Assembly (NCBI GenBank): GCA_961205875.1
Contig: OY540813.1
Span: 21,919,001 to 21,983,000, forward strand
Reading direction: 5' to 3'
Length of the DNA: 64,000 bases
DNA from: Sialis fuliginosa
Lineage: Eukaryota; Arthropoda; Insecta; Megaloptera; Sialidae
Shown: positions 1 through 11,301 of the stretch, piece by piece
How the letters are laid out: each line of letters opens with the position of its first letter
Position numbering within the stretch: the first letter of the stretch is position 1
Translations under genes and position numbers: made by a program
The notes under the pieces: model-generated
What the model was told of the DNA's origin: nothing
The model's input: the letters and a program-made list of their open reading frames with translations, nothing else
Databases searched by the model: none

Positions 1-1697
1 TTAAAATTTACATTAAAATTACAATAAAAAATTAAAAAATTAAAAAACTAGAATATATATTTAAGATTTACCTATTCAACAAACTCTCTTATTGAGTAAA
101 AATTTTTCACATAGAGCCACTCTTTCAACCTATTTTTGAACTCTTTTACTGGTAGTTGTTTAAGTTCTTGGGGCAGTTTGTTGAATAGTCTTATGCAGCT
201 ATTTACAACCCCATTGAGTACATAGTTTTTTTTGGTGTTGTTTATTACGAGGTGTTCCCTTCTCCTAGTATCATAGCCATGCTCAGGCAAATATTGGTGA
301 AATAAGCCCTGGTTGCTCTTCACAAAAGAGGTGCATTCGAAAATGTAGATATCAATGACCGTAAGCAGTTTCAGTTCTTTAAATAAGTGTCTACAATGTT
401 CTCTCGGTCCGATACCCAACATTGTTCGAATACATCTCTTCTGGATCTTAAGTAATTTGTCAATATCCGGGTGTCCTCCCCAAAACATTATTCCATAACG
501 AATATTTGATGTAACATAGGCTTGATAAACCTGAACTAGGATATCCAGAGACAGGACACCTCGCAAAGATCCCAGCGCAAATATATATTTCGATGTTTTT
601 TTTGCTATGTACTCAATGTGGTGTCTGCCAGCAAGACTATTGTCCAGCATTATACCCAAGAATCTAACACATTCAGCCACCCGTATAGTTTCCCCGTCAG
701 ATAGATGTACGTTTTTAATTAACTTATTTCTGAAGCACAATGCCTGCGTTTTACCTACATTTAGTTTAAGGCTGTTTCTTTCAAACCAAGCCTGTATCTC
801 GTTCACCGTTAAGCTGATTTCCTTCTGAACCAGATGATACTCAGGTCCATGAAAAATTATGGTGGTATCATCAGCATATAAAACTATTTTATTTTTAGTG
901 GATATATTCACTAGATCATTAATGTACAAGACAAATAGCAAGGGACCGAGTACAGACCCCTGTGGTACTCCTCTTAGAATATTTCTTTTGTCAGAGTAAA
1001 CATTTAATATGTTTTGATTTATTTTTGTTTGTATTTTTACGCATTGGTTTCTGTCTGACATGTATGACTCTATTAATTGGAGAGGTCTGCCTCGTATCCC
1101 ATACCTGTCTAACTTGTAAATGAGTAATTGTTTATCAATGCAGTCGAATGCTTTGCTTAAGTCGAAGAACATCGCAACTGCAATTTCATTTTGGTTTATT
1201 GCTGATAACACTTCTGCAAAAGTCTCGTAGATTGCTTGTTCGATTTTGCGACCTTTAACAAAACCGTATTGTTGACTTGATATGATGTTATGTTTGCTCA
1301 GGAAAGAAATCAGCCTAACGCCGAACAAACCCTCAAAAATTTTTGAAAACGTTGGCAATAGAGACACAGGTCTGTAGTTTGTTACATCCTTTTTATCTCC
1401 TTTTTTGAAAATAGGGACCACTATAGCATCCTTGAGATGGTTTGGAAAAATGCCTTCTGAAAACATAATGTTTATTATATATCTAAGTGGTGAAGCAATT
1501 TCACTAGAGCATTTTTTAATTAGCGACGAAGGAATTTCGTCCCAACCACAACTATGTTTACTTTTAAGCTCAACACAAGCATTGAAAACTTCAGAGTCGC
1601 TACACGGATATAAAAACATACTCTCCTCCAGGGTTCTTATATTTCCATCAAAAACGGGCTTAGATAAATTGAGATTTTCCACATACAGACAGTAAGC
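1..1697 (-). mobile_element. 5'-truncated non-LTR retrotransposon (LINE)
   Basis: The minus strand carries the 3' part of a LINE. The open frame runs from about 1697 (an in-frame stop lies just upstream) to a TAG at 72-74, followed by an A-rich (T-rich on +) 3' region that runs off the window start. There is no endonuclease domain, so this copy is 5'-truncated, the usual outcome of target-primed reverse transcription. The frame is unbroken for more than 530 codons, which suggests a recent insertion. Confidence 0.9.
72..1682 (-). CDS. Partial LINE ORF2: reverse transcriptase domain and C-terminus
   Basis: This frame of about 536 residues encodes an RNA-dependent DNA polymerase of a non-LTR retrotransposon. 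Motifs in order are: an NYRPVSLLP block (about residue 103), QQYGFVKGR (about 137), motif A FFDLSKAFD (about 171), motif B RGVPQGSVLGPLLF (about 237), and the catalytic YADD box (about 270). The rest is the connection/thumb and C-terminal region typical of Jockey/CR1-like elements. The first codon is GTG preceded closely by a stop, so this is the internal remainder of a longer ORF2 and not a true start. The N-terminal APE endonuclease is missing. Clade assignment (Jockey, CR1 or relatives) is inference from the motif style and needs a phylogeny. Confidence 0.9.
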   Translation of the reverse strand: MENLNLSKPVFDGNIRTLEESMFLYPCSDSEVFNACVELKSKHSCGWDEIPSSLIKKCSSEIASPLRYIINIMFSEGIFPNHLKDAIVVPIFKKGDKKDVTNYRPVSLLPTFSKIFEGLFGVRLISFLSKHNIISSQQYGFVKGRKIEQAIYETFAEVLSAINQNEIAVAMFFDLSKAFDCIDKQLLIYKLDRYGIRGRPLQLIESYMSDRNQCVKIQTKINQNILNVYSDKRNILRGVPQGSVLGPLLFVLYINDLVNISTKNKIVLYADDTTIIFHGPEYHLVQKEISLTVNEIQAWFERNSLKLNVGKTQALCFRNKLIKNVHLSDGETIRVAECVRFLGIMLDNSLAGRHHIEYIAKKTSKYIFALGSLRGVLSLDILVQVYQAYVTSNIRYGIMFWGGHPDIDKLLKIQKRCIRTMLGIGPREHCRHLFKELKLLTVIDIYIFECTSFVKSNQGLFHQYLPEHGYDTRRREHLVINNTKKNYVLNGVVNSCIRLFNKLPQELKQLPVKEFKNRLKEWLYVKNFYSIREFVE

Positions 1698-2088
1698 TCA
1701 TTACCTTGGGGCCAAAAGTGCCTACTGTGTAACGCGCCTCTATATGGAAAATCCAGAATTTTCGACATAGATATCAATTATAACTTACAATTCAAATCTG
1801 AATTATCTTGGGTTTTTTAAAATTTAAATAATAATAAAAAATGCGTATTAAAAACTAAAACCCCCGTCCCCGTAGTATTTTTCCTACCGAATTGAATAAA
1901 ACTAATTGTAACCCTCCATACGTGATAGGAGATGAAATAAAATTTAAAAAAATTACCATACAAACTTTACTGGGTGCTTACGTCATAAAAGGAAGATACT
2001 CCTGAAATTTCACTTTCTAGGTCCAGCGGTTTCGGCTTGGCGATGATGAATCAGTCAGTCAGGACATGTTATTACATGTGACTCACTT
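1698..2088. repeat. Dispersed repeat family H, copy 1 (about 1855-1990)
   Basis: About 1855-1935 contains the segment cccgtagtatttttcc followed by a block ending near gtgataggag. A diverged second copy of the same block occurs at about 18700-18780. Downstream is a stretch with an aggtccagcggtttcgg motif. No gene is visible. Confidence 0.5.
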
Positions 2089-2218
2089 CAGTGGCGTAGT
2101 AAGAAAAAAATTCGGGGGGTGGGGGGATAAATACATATGAGTAAAATTTTCTGAAGGTATTTTGAACTGATATGTTCTCAAAACATACATTTTTTAGAAC
2201 ACTTTTACTACGCCACTC
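2089..2218. mobile_element. Short MITE, hAT-type ends
   Basis: A 130-bp element with inverted ends CAGTGGCGTAGTAA and TTACTACGCCACT. CAGTGGCG-type ends are typical of hAT elements. The last base of the right end is mismatched and no clear 8-bp target duplication is visible, so the right border may be damaged. Confidence 0.6.
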
Positions 2219-3384
2219 ATTTGCAGTTTTGTTTTTATGAACATAATTTTATAAAATCTAAAGTGTTAGTCTGGGACAATTTTTAACACCTATTAAGTTT
2301 AACCTTAAAAATCATGTGTAGTTTTTATTTTAATAGATGAATACCGATTTTGTTTGAAATTCGCCCCTAGCAGTTATACAGATAAACGTATTAAAATAAA
2401 ATAAAAGGTTTAACAACCTTTTTCTTATTTAGGGGTTGAATTTAGGCAAATCATTTCTTAATGCGCCCTAAAAAGAAGACACTCCTCAGGAGATTTAAAA
2501 AATATGGTTGAAGTGTAAAAGAAAAAACAATTAATATATTTTTTACAAATAAAATTTATTTATTGTTACTTATATACATACATTTATTAATAAATAATTC
2601 ATTTATATCAATAATTTACGTCAGGGGTTGTTTCAACGAAATAGAGCTGCACAATTACTGTAAGCGTAATGCTATAAATTACATTATTTTTTTAGATTTT
2701 CTTACGTGATAACAAAAAAAGCGTGCACCTGCATGTTTATTAAAATAACCCCTGATATATGTACGAGTATATACCTACATTATTAATATAAGAAAAAAAT
2801 TGGTTAGTCTCAGGGTAGTCCTTTTACAACAATTGGCAAAGACCAAACAGTTATACATACATAGTTTTGCACCTACTATCAAAAATGTATTTGAAAATTG
2901 CTTTATAATAAGATAATAATACAACATAGTTTACATTTTTTAGAAGGCTTGTGTATGTTTATAATATTTATAGTATAGAAGCTAAATTATTTACGTGAAG
3001 TATTTTATTAATTAAATAATACAAGTATTTAATGTCAATAAATTTATCAATAGATATTTAGATCAAGGACATGATTTATAATAATAATATTATTGATTGT
3101 AAATACCTAAACGGTATGGTAATATTTATATTACGAAGGTCAAATTATGTAAAAATGATGTTATAGTAAAATATACTCAAACCTTCTTTTAATTAAAATA
3201 AACACAACATTAAAATACACAAACACACTAAATTCTCCTTTATCTGACTTAAATCATAAACTTCGAATGTAAAAATATAAAATATTCCGACACTTATAAA
3301 ATACACAAGTTTGATTTAAATCTTTTAAAAGGTACATACAATAACAACACATGTAAACAAAAAACGTAAACTATAGTGTACGAG
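2219..3384. other. AT-rich 5' flank of CYP18A1, no gene seen
   Basis: Very AT-rich sequence without a supportable open frame. An AAGGTCA core at 3136-3142 resembles an FTZ-F1/orphan nuclear-receptor half-site (8 of 9 to YCAAGGYCR). It lies about 540 bp upstream of the inferred CYP18A1 transcription start. One such match is expected by chance at this length, so it is only a candidate. Confidence 0.4.
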
Positions 3385-3660
3385 AATCCGACGCGTTGGG
3401 TAGGTTAGGTGTTGAGCGCGCAAGCGACGCCGCGGTACTGACAGCGGTCCGTCGGTGCGCGTAGTCTCGCGTGACGTCACCGCCGGTGGTGTCGGCGTGA
3501 CGTCACACGAGCGAGTGCATCGCGGCGTACCCGGCCGACGCGGCGTGCGATTGGCTGGACTGCTCGCACCGGCCCCGCCCCCGGCGCCCCGCACATGCGC
3601 ACACCCCGGCGTTCCCCAACCCCTCACGAAAAATTGACGCCTGTTATAAAAAGGCGTTTG
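3385..3660 (+). promoter_or_regulatory. GC/CpG-rich CYP18A1 promoter with TATA box
   Basis: An abrupt GC- and CpG-rich block in otherwise AT-rich DNA sits directly upstream of CYP18A1. TATAAAAA at 3645-3652 would place transcription start at about 3675-3685, leaving a 5' UTR of about 175 nt before the ATG at 3858. The block holds two identical 10-bp palindromes GTGACGTCAC (3471-3480 and 3497-3506). The promoter role is inferred from position, TATA box and composition. Confidence 0.7.
3471..3506. promoter_or_regulatory. Tandem full cAMP-response elements (CRE)
   Basis: Two exact copies of GTGACGTCAC, each containing the full CREB/ATF palindrome TGACGTCA, start 26 bp apart. They lie about 140-175 bp upstream of the TATA box of CYP18A1. 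The sites are seen directly. That CREB/ATF-type bZIP factors use them here is inference. Confidence 0.65.
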
Positions 3661-3857
3661 TGGATGAAATCGCTTAATATCGCAGCTCATAGCTCGAAAG
3701 CCAAAACAAAAGTGCCTTTTTGTAGTGTGTGCCGGTAAATAAAATATAAATAAACGTTGTATAATAATAAATGTGTGATTATGTTTATATAACACAGACA
3801 TCCATTATTATTATTTTTTAAAGTTTTTTGTATGTTGATATATACTTTTATTTAAAA

Positions 3858-6800
3858 ATGTTTGTTTACACCGCGCAATATCTTTGGTATTTGTTTTACA
3901 AAGCCGATGATGCGTCAACGAATTTATTGATCTTCATATCAGTGCTAGTATTTGTGAAGATCGTGCAATTGTTGTGGGAATGCAGAAGCTTACCACCAGG
4001 ACCGTGGGGTTTGCCTATTCTTGGCCACTTGCCTTTCCTTAAGGGTGATATCCACGTGCACTTTAGTGACTTGACTAAAAAATACGGATCGCTCTTCTCA
4101 GCCAGACTCGGTTCCCAACTGTTTGTGGTCCTCAGCGACTACAAGACCATCAGAGATGCATTCCGGAAGGAAGAGTTCACCGGAAGACCCGTCACTCCTT
4201 TCACTGACATCCTTGGTGGATATGGTAAATATACTTTTATAATATTGTATTTTTTTATAAAAAAATATATATCAACAGACCGTTTTTTTTATTTTTAATT
4301 ATTAATAATTACAAAATATAAATTTTAATGTATTTTTTTACTACTAGTCAATTAAAATACTTACCGTATGCGAATTTACTCAGTTGTGTGTTGGAGATTT
4401 TTATTTAGGGTATATAGAATTTTAGTCATAATATTTTCCACCTTATCGACTCATTCACACCTTCGTTATAGTTTTTATTATTAACCATTTTTCCTTAGAA
4501 TTCTCAGTAACGAAAGTTTTAAAAAGACAGTTTTAGTTTATGTATTTTCACATTATCCTTGCATTGTATACAAGAGTTACCTTAGGAATTAATTATTAAT
4601 TTCAATTTATAAAAGAATAATTTTTGGCCTGAGTACTAAAAAAATACACTATATATTTCCGTTTGTTTTCCATTAATACTATATTTAATATAAAAAAGTT
4701 ATGAATCTCAGTTACATAACTGGTATAAGGAATTCGGAAATTGCAATAATAGAATGGACGTAGTTGGCCGCGAGATGCAATTAGATCTGATTGTGAGAAA
4801 CGCGCTTTATAACACATAGTTGACATAATTACAAATAAATCTGCACTTCGGAACACTTGTCGGTCGCGTTCACGTGGTCACGGTATTCAGGCGCATGTCA
4901 AGGGGAAGCGCGTGAGGGGAAGTATAAATATATATAAACGTTTTGTCACTTTTTTATTGATAGCTACATTAATGATAAAAAAGTTAATGAAAATAATTTT
5001 TTTATATAACAAAAAATTTATGTTTGATTAAAATTATCAAAAAAATTGTTTTGGCCACTGCAAAAACAAATATCTGGAAAACGGTTCATTCTAAGGAAAA
5101 AAAATGCTAGGGTATAAAATAGGAGATGCACGTTTACAGTAGGTACTTATATACAAGAACTTTAAATTTAATATTTGTAAGTTCAGGATCTCTTCGTATA
5201 GTATAATGTTTGTAAATTAAAAAAAAAATTATTAGAATTTGATTTAAGTTTTTCTCCGTGTGGCCATCTACCGCCCCATGCCCCCTTAAGCTAGTATGTA
5301 TATAGTATTAATTTTATTTATTCACGGTCTATAAGTTCCTAAATGAATATTTTATAAAAATGTACATGAAATTAAAAATATAAGTTTTTGCAATATGTAT
5401 GTACACATTTTCTCGATATATAAATATCTTAAAGAGATAAATAAATGAGATGGTATTAATTAATAATTATCTTATCATTTTTATCACAATAACCTAGTTT
5501 TAGCAAAATAATACGATGCGTATAAATATACAAGAAAAATCATGCAAACATAAAATATGTATAAAGTTAATGATAACCAGTTAACGACAATTTATGCCGT
5601 CATACTAATAAATAAAAAACACGATAATTTAATCTATTAATAGAATATAAAATGTTTTTCTATTTATTTTTTTTCTATAAAAAGTACATTAGATACATGA
5701 CATCAAAATAAAAATATATCAATAACAAATAAAATAAATAATAGCCAATTAACTAAATCATAAAAACTTGTACACAAAAATAAAACTTTTTACTACAACT
5801 AATTCTTACTGTCAGGGTCAAGATTAGAAAGACAATTGTAACGTATCTAAATATAACATTAGTTCTTTTATTAATGTACAGTGAATCAATTGTCAAATAT
5901 AAAAATATAGATAATGCTATTTTAATATTTTTATCTTGTATTATTAATATGGGATGGGATACATGTAGATAATTTTTTAGCTAGCTACAACATTTTATTT
6001 TGTTATTGTGCTAGTTTATCTCGTATAATATAACATCCTCCACAATTTACATAGATTTAAAAACATATATTTTTTGTTTCAGGTATATTAAACAGCGACG
6101 GTAAATTATGGAAGGATCAAAGAAGATTCCTTCATGATCGTTTACGTCATTTTGGAATGACTTACATTGGAAGTGGCAAAGCCCAAATGGAAACCCGCAT
6201 TAAGGTAATCTATTATTTTTTTATCCAAACTGTTTTTATATAAAATAAAATTTACATTTTATTTAATATCCACAATTTTTATTCTAGAGTGAAGTTGGCG
6301 AGTTCTTATCACTTGTTAAGAACACTAACGGTGAACCAACAGACATCAATCCGTTGTTAGCTGTATCGATTAGTAACGTCATATGTGAGATTATGATGTC
6401 TATGAGATTTTCTCATGACGATGCCAGATTTCGCCGATTCATGGACTTGATAGACGAAGGTTTCAGGTTGTGGGGATCCATAGCTTCAGCAAATTTCATA
6501 CCAGCGTTGCGGTTCCTGCCCGGACTGCAAGTCACAATGAAAAAATTATCAGCGGTAAGTTGGATTCGATTGTGACCAAAAAAGTCAATAATTATCAGAA
6601 TTGTACTTATGTGTGACTTTTTAATTTTAGAATCGAACTGAAATGGCTAACTTCTTCCAAGAAACTGTAGAAGAACACAGGAAAACTTTTGATCCAAGTA
6701 ACATTCGTGACCTGATCGATACCTACTTAATGGAAATTCAAAAAGCAACCGAAGAAGGAACCGACGGACACTTATTCGACGGAAGAGATCATGGTTAGTA

Positions 6801-8500
6801 TAACAACCTTAAAATGACCCAACCAATCAACGATTAGAAACAAAATCTAATTAAATACCTTATCTTACAGATCGCCAAATCCAACAAATAATTGGAGACC
6901 TTTTCTCTGCTGGAATGGAAACAATTAAGACAACACTTCGATGGGCCGTGATCTTCATGCTTCACCATCCGGACAAAATGCGTGCAGTACAAGAGGAACT
7001 TGATCAAGTTGTTGGAAGAAAACGTTTACCAAATTTAGAAGATGTCGCATATTTGCCAATCACCGAATCGACGCTTTTGGAAGTAATGAGGAGATCAAGT
7101 ATCGTTCCTCTTGGAACCACGCATGCACCAACAAGGTAAATTTACACTTTATTAATCTGTTTCATCATTAACAAGAGTTGTGAATGTTAATTGAATAAAT
7201 TGCCGATCAATTTTATAACTTTTTAATTTGTTGGTAAATTATATTGAAATCGACGGGTTTCACTTCTTAAAAACTTGTTTTTTTGATTGTTGTTTTTATT
7301 ACAAATTTATATTGGCGCTACATTTCAAGCATAATTATATAATATGTATATGCATTGTTTGTATAAGAGATAATCTTTCGTTGAAATATTAGATACACAT
7401 GGGGTTTACTTAACACATATTGCAAAAGTATAAATATATATTTGTAAAAAGAACAATTTGCTATTTATTAAGTAATCTCAAGGTTGTAGAGATTTCATCA
7501 CATTAAATTACCTTGAAATATTTCTCAATTATCCAAGACAATGTTCTATATTAATGTATTAACTATACATTTTAAAATCCATATCGTTTACTTTATAATA
7601 AACATTAAGATCACTTAATGATGCAATGTTAAGCCTTCTTCTGTCACTATATAATAAACAAAAATGTGAATTGCACTTAAAATTTTATAAGTATATGAAT
7701 ACATATATAAGAAAAAAAGAGACAAAATCCCGTATTGCAAATTATGAAGGGCCTTGAATATATGCAGATTTTGCCACTAGACAAATTTTAGTACTTTATA
7801 AAAGTGAAAGTGCCAAAACGAAACTAACTTGTATTGAATTTTAAAGACAAGAGGATAATAAAATATTTAATTATTAGATTTATGACATTTAAAATACCGT
7901 AGCACAGAATTACTTGTGTTAATTTATTACATAATATACATCTGGCGTGGTCGGTATTTAATCATTAATATTTTATTGAATTTATGCAAATCAGTGTAAA
8001 TGTGATGTATCGATATTAAAATTATTAAAACGTGAACGATGAAATAATAAATATTTTTGTTTTACAGAGATGTTCAACTGAATGGATATACAGTCCCATT
8101 CAACACCCAAGTTGTTCCATTGTTACACGCAGTTCACATGGACCCAAATCTGTGGGACAAACCTGAAGATTTTCAACCGTCCCGTTTCTTGGACGCTGAA
8201 GGCAAAATTCATAAGCCTGAATTCTTCTTACCTTTCGGCGTTGGACGCCGCATGTGTCTTGGAGATGTGTTAGCTCGCATGGAACTGTTCTTGTTCTTCT
8301 CATCTCTGTTGCATTCGTTCGACATGAGTGTCCCAGCCGGCGAAGAACTTCCCAGCCTCAAAGCGAATGCCGGCGTAACGTTAACGCCGAACGCTTTCAA
8401 GGTATGTTTTAAACCGAGACCTATGGAAGATGACACACCATCGAAGCAGATGCCACCATCACCCAGCGCAAGCACTCTTAGAAATATCGGTGGCCATTAA
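3858..8500 (+). CDS. CYP18A1: Cytochrome P450 CYP18A1 (ecdysteroid 26-hydroxylase)
   Basis: An ER-anchored P450. The family oxidises 20-hydroxyecdysone and ecdysone at C-26, inactivating the moulting hormone. Six coding exons join in frame: 3858-4224, 6083-6204, 6288-6554, 6631-6793, 6871-7135 and 8068-8500, all GT-AG, encoding 538 aa (family about 540). Visible features are an N-terminal membrane helix (about residues 22-40), the LPPGPWG hinge, helix-C WKDQR (132-136), I-helix AGMET (320-324), K-helix EVMR (377-380), PSRF (432-435) and heme loop PFGVGRRMCLG with Cys458. An in-frame upstream ATG at 3828 would add 10 residues. The ATG at 3858 has A at -3 and gives the usual length. The first intron interrupts the GYG glycine in phase 1, exactly as in the neighbouring CYP306A1. 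The CYP18A1 call rests on motif style, length and adjacency to CYP306A1. Confidence 0.93.
4225..6082 (+). other. CYP18A1 intron 1 (1.86 kb)
   Basis: AT-rich intron with donor gtaaat and acceptor tttttgtttcag. A small GC-richer patch at about 4858-4920 contains cacgtggtcacgg and is followed by tataaatatatataaa at about 4923-4940. This could be an intronic enhancer or alternative promoter, but no transcript evidence exists here. No gene is seen on either strand. Confidence 0.6.
7136..8067 (+). other. CYP18A1 intron 5 (0.93 kb)
   Basis: AT-rich intron between the K-helix exon and the heme-loop exon, phase 2, donor gtaaat and acceptor tgttttacag. No gene or clear repeat is seen inside it. Confidence 0.7.
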
Positions 8501-8920
8501 TTTGCTAGTACCAATATGGTTGCGTATACGCGACCGTTCAGTTTATACCGTCCCTTATTAAAAGTGAAGATACATGTGATAGAGTGCATTAAAAAATATG
8601 ATATTAATATCATTTCATCGTACAAGCAATTTGGGAGAGTTCTTTCTTTAACGATTATGACTTTTGCAAAGCTGATGAGTTTTTTTTATTGGCGAAAGTA
8701 AAACTTTTATGGGTCTGGTTGTCCCGCTATAATGTGCGAGCTAAGTGTGTCAAAAAGACTGTTCGTAATATTTTGCCAGATGAAAATTAATATTGATGTA
8801 AATATTTGTGATATTTTATCGTTACAATACTAAATACCAATGTCAATTCACCTGGTGCCAATAACGGAAACTTTAGCCATCCATCCACGAACAAATAAAG
8901 AGCACGGTTAAAAAACACTG
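8501..8920 (+). other. CYP18A1 3' UTR with candidate poly(A) signal
   Basis: Sequence follows the TAA at 8498-8500. The first good AATAAA is at 8894-8899, about 395 nt past the stop. Further AATAAA motifs occur further downstream, so the true 3' end is undetermined. Confidence 0.5.
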
Positions 8921-10876
8921 ACAGTTCCTAAAGAAACATTATTTTATCATTATTATGAAAATAGAAAGATCATTTTGTATTCCGAATGTTAAATTATTAT
9001 TTATTTTATATTTACTACTAGTTTCATTCATGGTGCCAAATTGATTTTTTAGCAATTATACATAATTAAACTATGTTTATTATCTCACAGTCATTCCATT
9101 CATACCATACATTCATTGCCATAATGTTATTGTAAATAGTTGTGTTCAGATTTTACCATTTGATTTATTTTTAAGGATTTTGTCGCCGTATATTTTTTAT
9201 ATGACTGATTCTTTCAATTTGATATGCCCATAGATATTTTTATTTATTTTATCGCATTTTACCGATATCACAAATTGTTTTTTTGTCTTTATTACAAAAT
9301 ATTAAAATCGATGCGGTGTTAATTTTGAAAGCAACAGTTAAATAAATCATTTACCATTGTATACTTAAAAGGTATTTTTAGATATGTAAGTTTTCAACTG
9401 CACGCCCGATCTCTATTTCGGCTGTGTCGGAATCGACCTTTGAGTGTTCATTAATATGTAAGGTTCAATCTAGACAACATTCATTGTTACCAGTCAATGT
9501 TGATTTGTAAATCAGTTTTCTGATAAATTATATATTATATAGTTATGAAGGAAGTTCCATTTGCAACTTAAATCAATTGTTTTTTTATCTTTTGCATTCC
9601 TTTAAATTTCAACAGTCTGGAAGTGAAGTTCGGCCACGAAAGTCTACAGAGAAAATTCAGGTTTAGTGTTTATAAAAATTTAATAGAGCTGTTAACTTTT
9701 TTTGGTAAAAGTATGTAGAGCTACAACGGGCGTTCAATTTTATAAATTAAATATGTATCATGCACTATTCCCACAGTTTCCAAATCTCTTTTGTAAGTTT
9801 GGAAATAGTTGGTGATAAAAAAGCTTCCTAGTCACTACATACTTCATTGATTACGTTCATTTTTTATTTCAACAGCATTAAGTCATTATCCTTCCTATAT
9901 ATTTGCATTGCCTAGTCTTAAGTGTTCACTATTAAAGCCAACTGTGCTATAAAATTCTTCTACTTCAGTACAAATAGTATTTAGAAAATCAATCCGTCCC
10001 TCGTTGAGGAGTGGCTAATATATGTATTGTTCAGATATGCCAGTACTAGCAGAAAAATTTTACACATTGACTTTAGAACTTGGCATTATTCTGTTCCATT
10101 TATATGTGTCAAAAGTTTTACTTTATTTTGATCAATAATAACATTGATCAACAAGATACTTTGTGTACGATATGAAGTATTCATAGAAAATAATAAAAAC
10201 AACCCAACATCATGTCAGGTTTTTAAAATATCCTAAATAAACATAAAATTTCCAAAAAGAACGATTTTGATCATATTTATAAATATACAAATTTTTTTTC
10301 GAAAGTTTGCGTTAACGGTAACGAATAGTACCATCTTTTTGAGATGAACATTTACTTTTCGCTGAACATTATTTTTTCGTCCAGATAGTTTGAAGATAGT
10401 ACTATTTATTACCATCAAAGAAAACTGGCAAAAAATTTGGGTAACGGATTCGGTTTGGAACACCTTATCAGGTCTCTAGAACAGAGGATTTTTTTTTGTT
10501 GTTGCTCAGTGTTATTACTGGAAAATAGTATTACAAAATACAAATATTTTTGATACGTTTTTATATATGTATAATATGCCATATTGTGTACATTTCATTT
10601 ATGAATTTCATCTAAAGTTGTAAATAAATCAAAATGTTCATTCCATCATCAAATCACCATTAAGTAAGAAATAGTTCTGTAAATACTTGTCCATATAGAG
10701 AGAATTTATAAAGACTATTTTGTATTAATTAAATTTGTTACAATGTTTTTTATATAAAAAATAAACATGCTGATAAACATATATGTTTTTTAATGAAAAC
10801 TATACCTTTTTATTTTTTTAATAGATGCTGTATTCGTAATAACTATAGTTTAAAAAATGAAAAACTTAAAATTTAA
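8921..10876. other. Intergenic AT-rich DNA between convergent P450 genes
   Basis: About 2 kb of AT-rich sequence with only short spurious frames. It may include alternative 3' UTR of CYP18A1. I see no gene, no clear inverted-repeat element and no RNA gene. Confidence 0.5.
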
Positions 10877-11257
10877 TAGTGTTGGGCAAATACTTCTGAC
10901 GGTGAACCGGAATATTATAGTTTATTTTTAATCTTCAACTGGTTGAGCTTGCAATTCCACCGCACCGTTTAGGTGTTTTTGAAGAAAAGTGAAAAATTTT
11001 AGGATAGTTTCTACTATTTAATGGGTGTCTTCACGTGTATTAAATACGTGTCCTTTAGATTCAATTTAACTACGATTTATCAAAATCAGTGAGGTACACT
11101 TAAAAATATATCACGTGATGAAACATAATTATTTGTTTAGTAGATAATATTCCCGGTTTTCCAGAAATTGGCCAGTCAGAATGAAAGGTATTTATGAAAT
11201 TTCGGATGAAATTTGGAAATTTCCAAGTGAATACTTAATCAGTTTTGCCCACGCCTA
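10877..11257. mobile_element. hAT-like MITE in the 3' region of CYP306A1
   Basis: Imperfect inverted ends: left TAGTGTTGGGCAAATAC, right ends ...GTTTTGCCCACGCCTA (its reverse complement begins TAGGCGTGGGCAAA), 11 of the first 14 positions matching. It begins 45 bp beyond the CYP306A1 stop codon, on the 3' side of the gene. The first AATAAA after that stop on the minus strand (10921-10926 on +) lies inside this element. No exact 8-bp target duplication was found. Confidence 0.5.
10921..10926 (-). terminator. Candidate poly(A) signal of CYP306A1
   Basis: AATAAA on the minus strand, 376 nt after the CYP306A1 stop and inside the 10877-11257 MITE. I found no earlier AATAAA on that strand between the stop and this point. 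Confidence 0.45.
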
Positions 11258-11301
11258 TTTTAAACTATTATAATATTATAGAATAGTAAATAATATTAAT
11301 T

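Noticed and set aside
3325-3801. 158-codon minus-strand frame over the CYP18A1 promoter
   Set aside because: Arg/Pro/Thr-rich translation of the GC-rich promoter block, antisense to the TATA box and 5' UTR; no domain.
3828-3857. Upstream in-frame ATG of CYP18A1
   Set aside because: T-rich weak context. The next ATG at 3858 gives A at -3 and the usual family length; kept only as alternative.
8100-8475. Minus-strand frames opposite the last CYP18A1 exon
   Set aside because: Shadows of the real coding frame.
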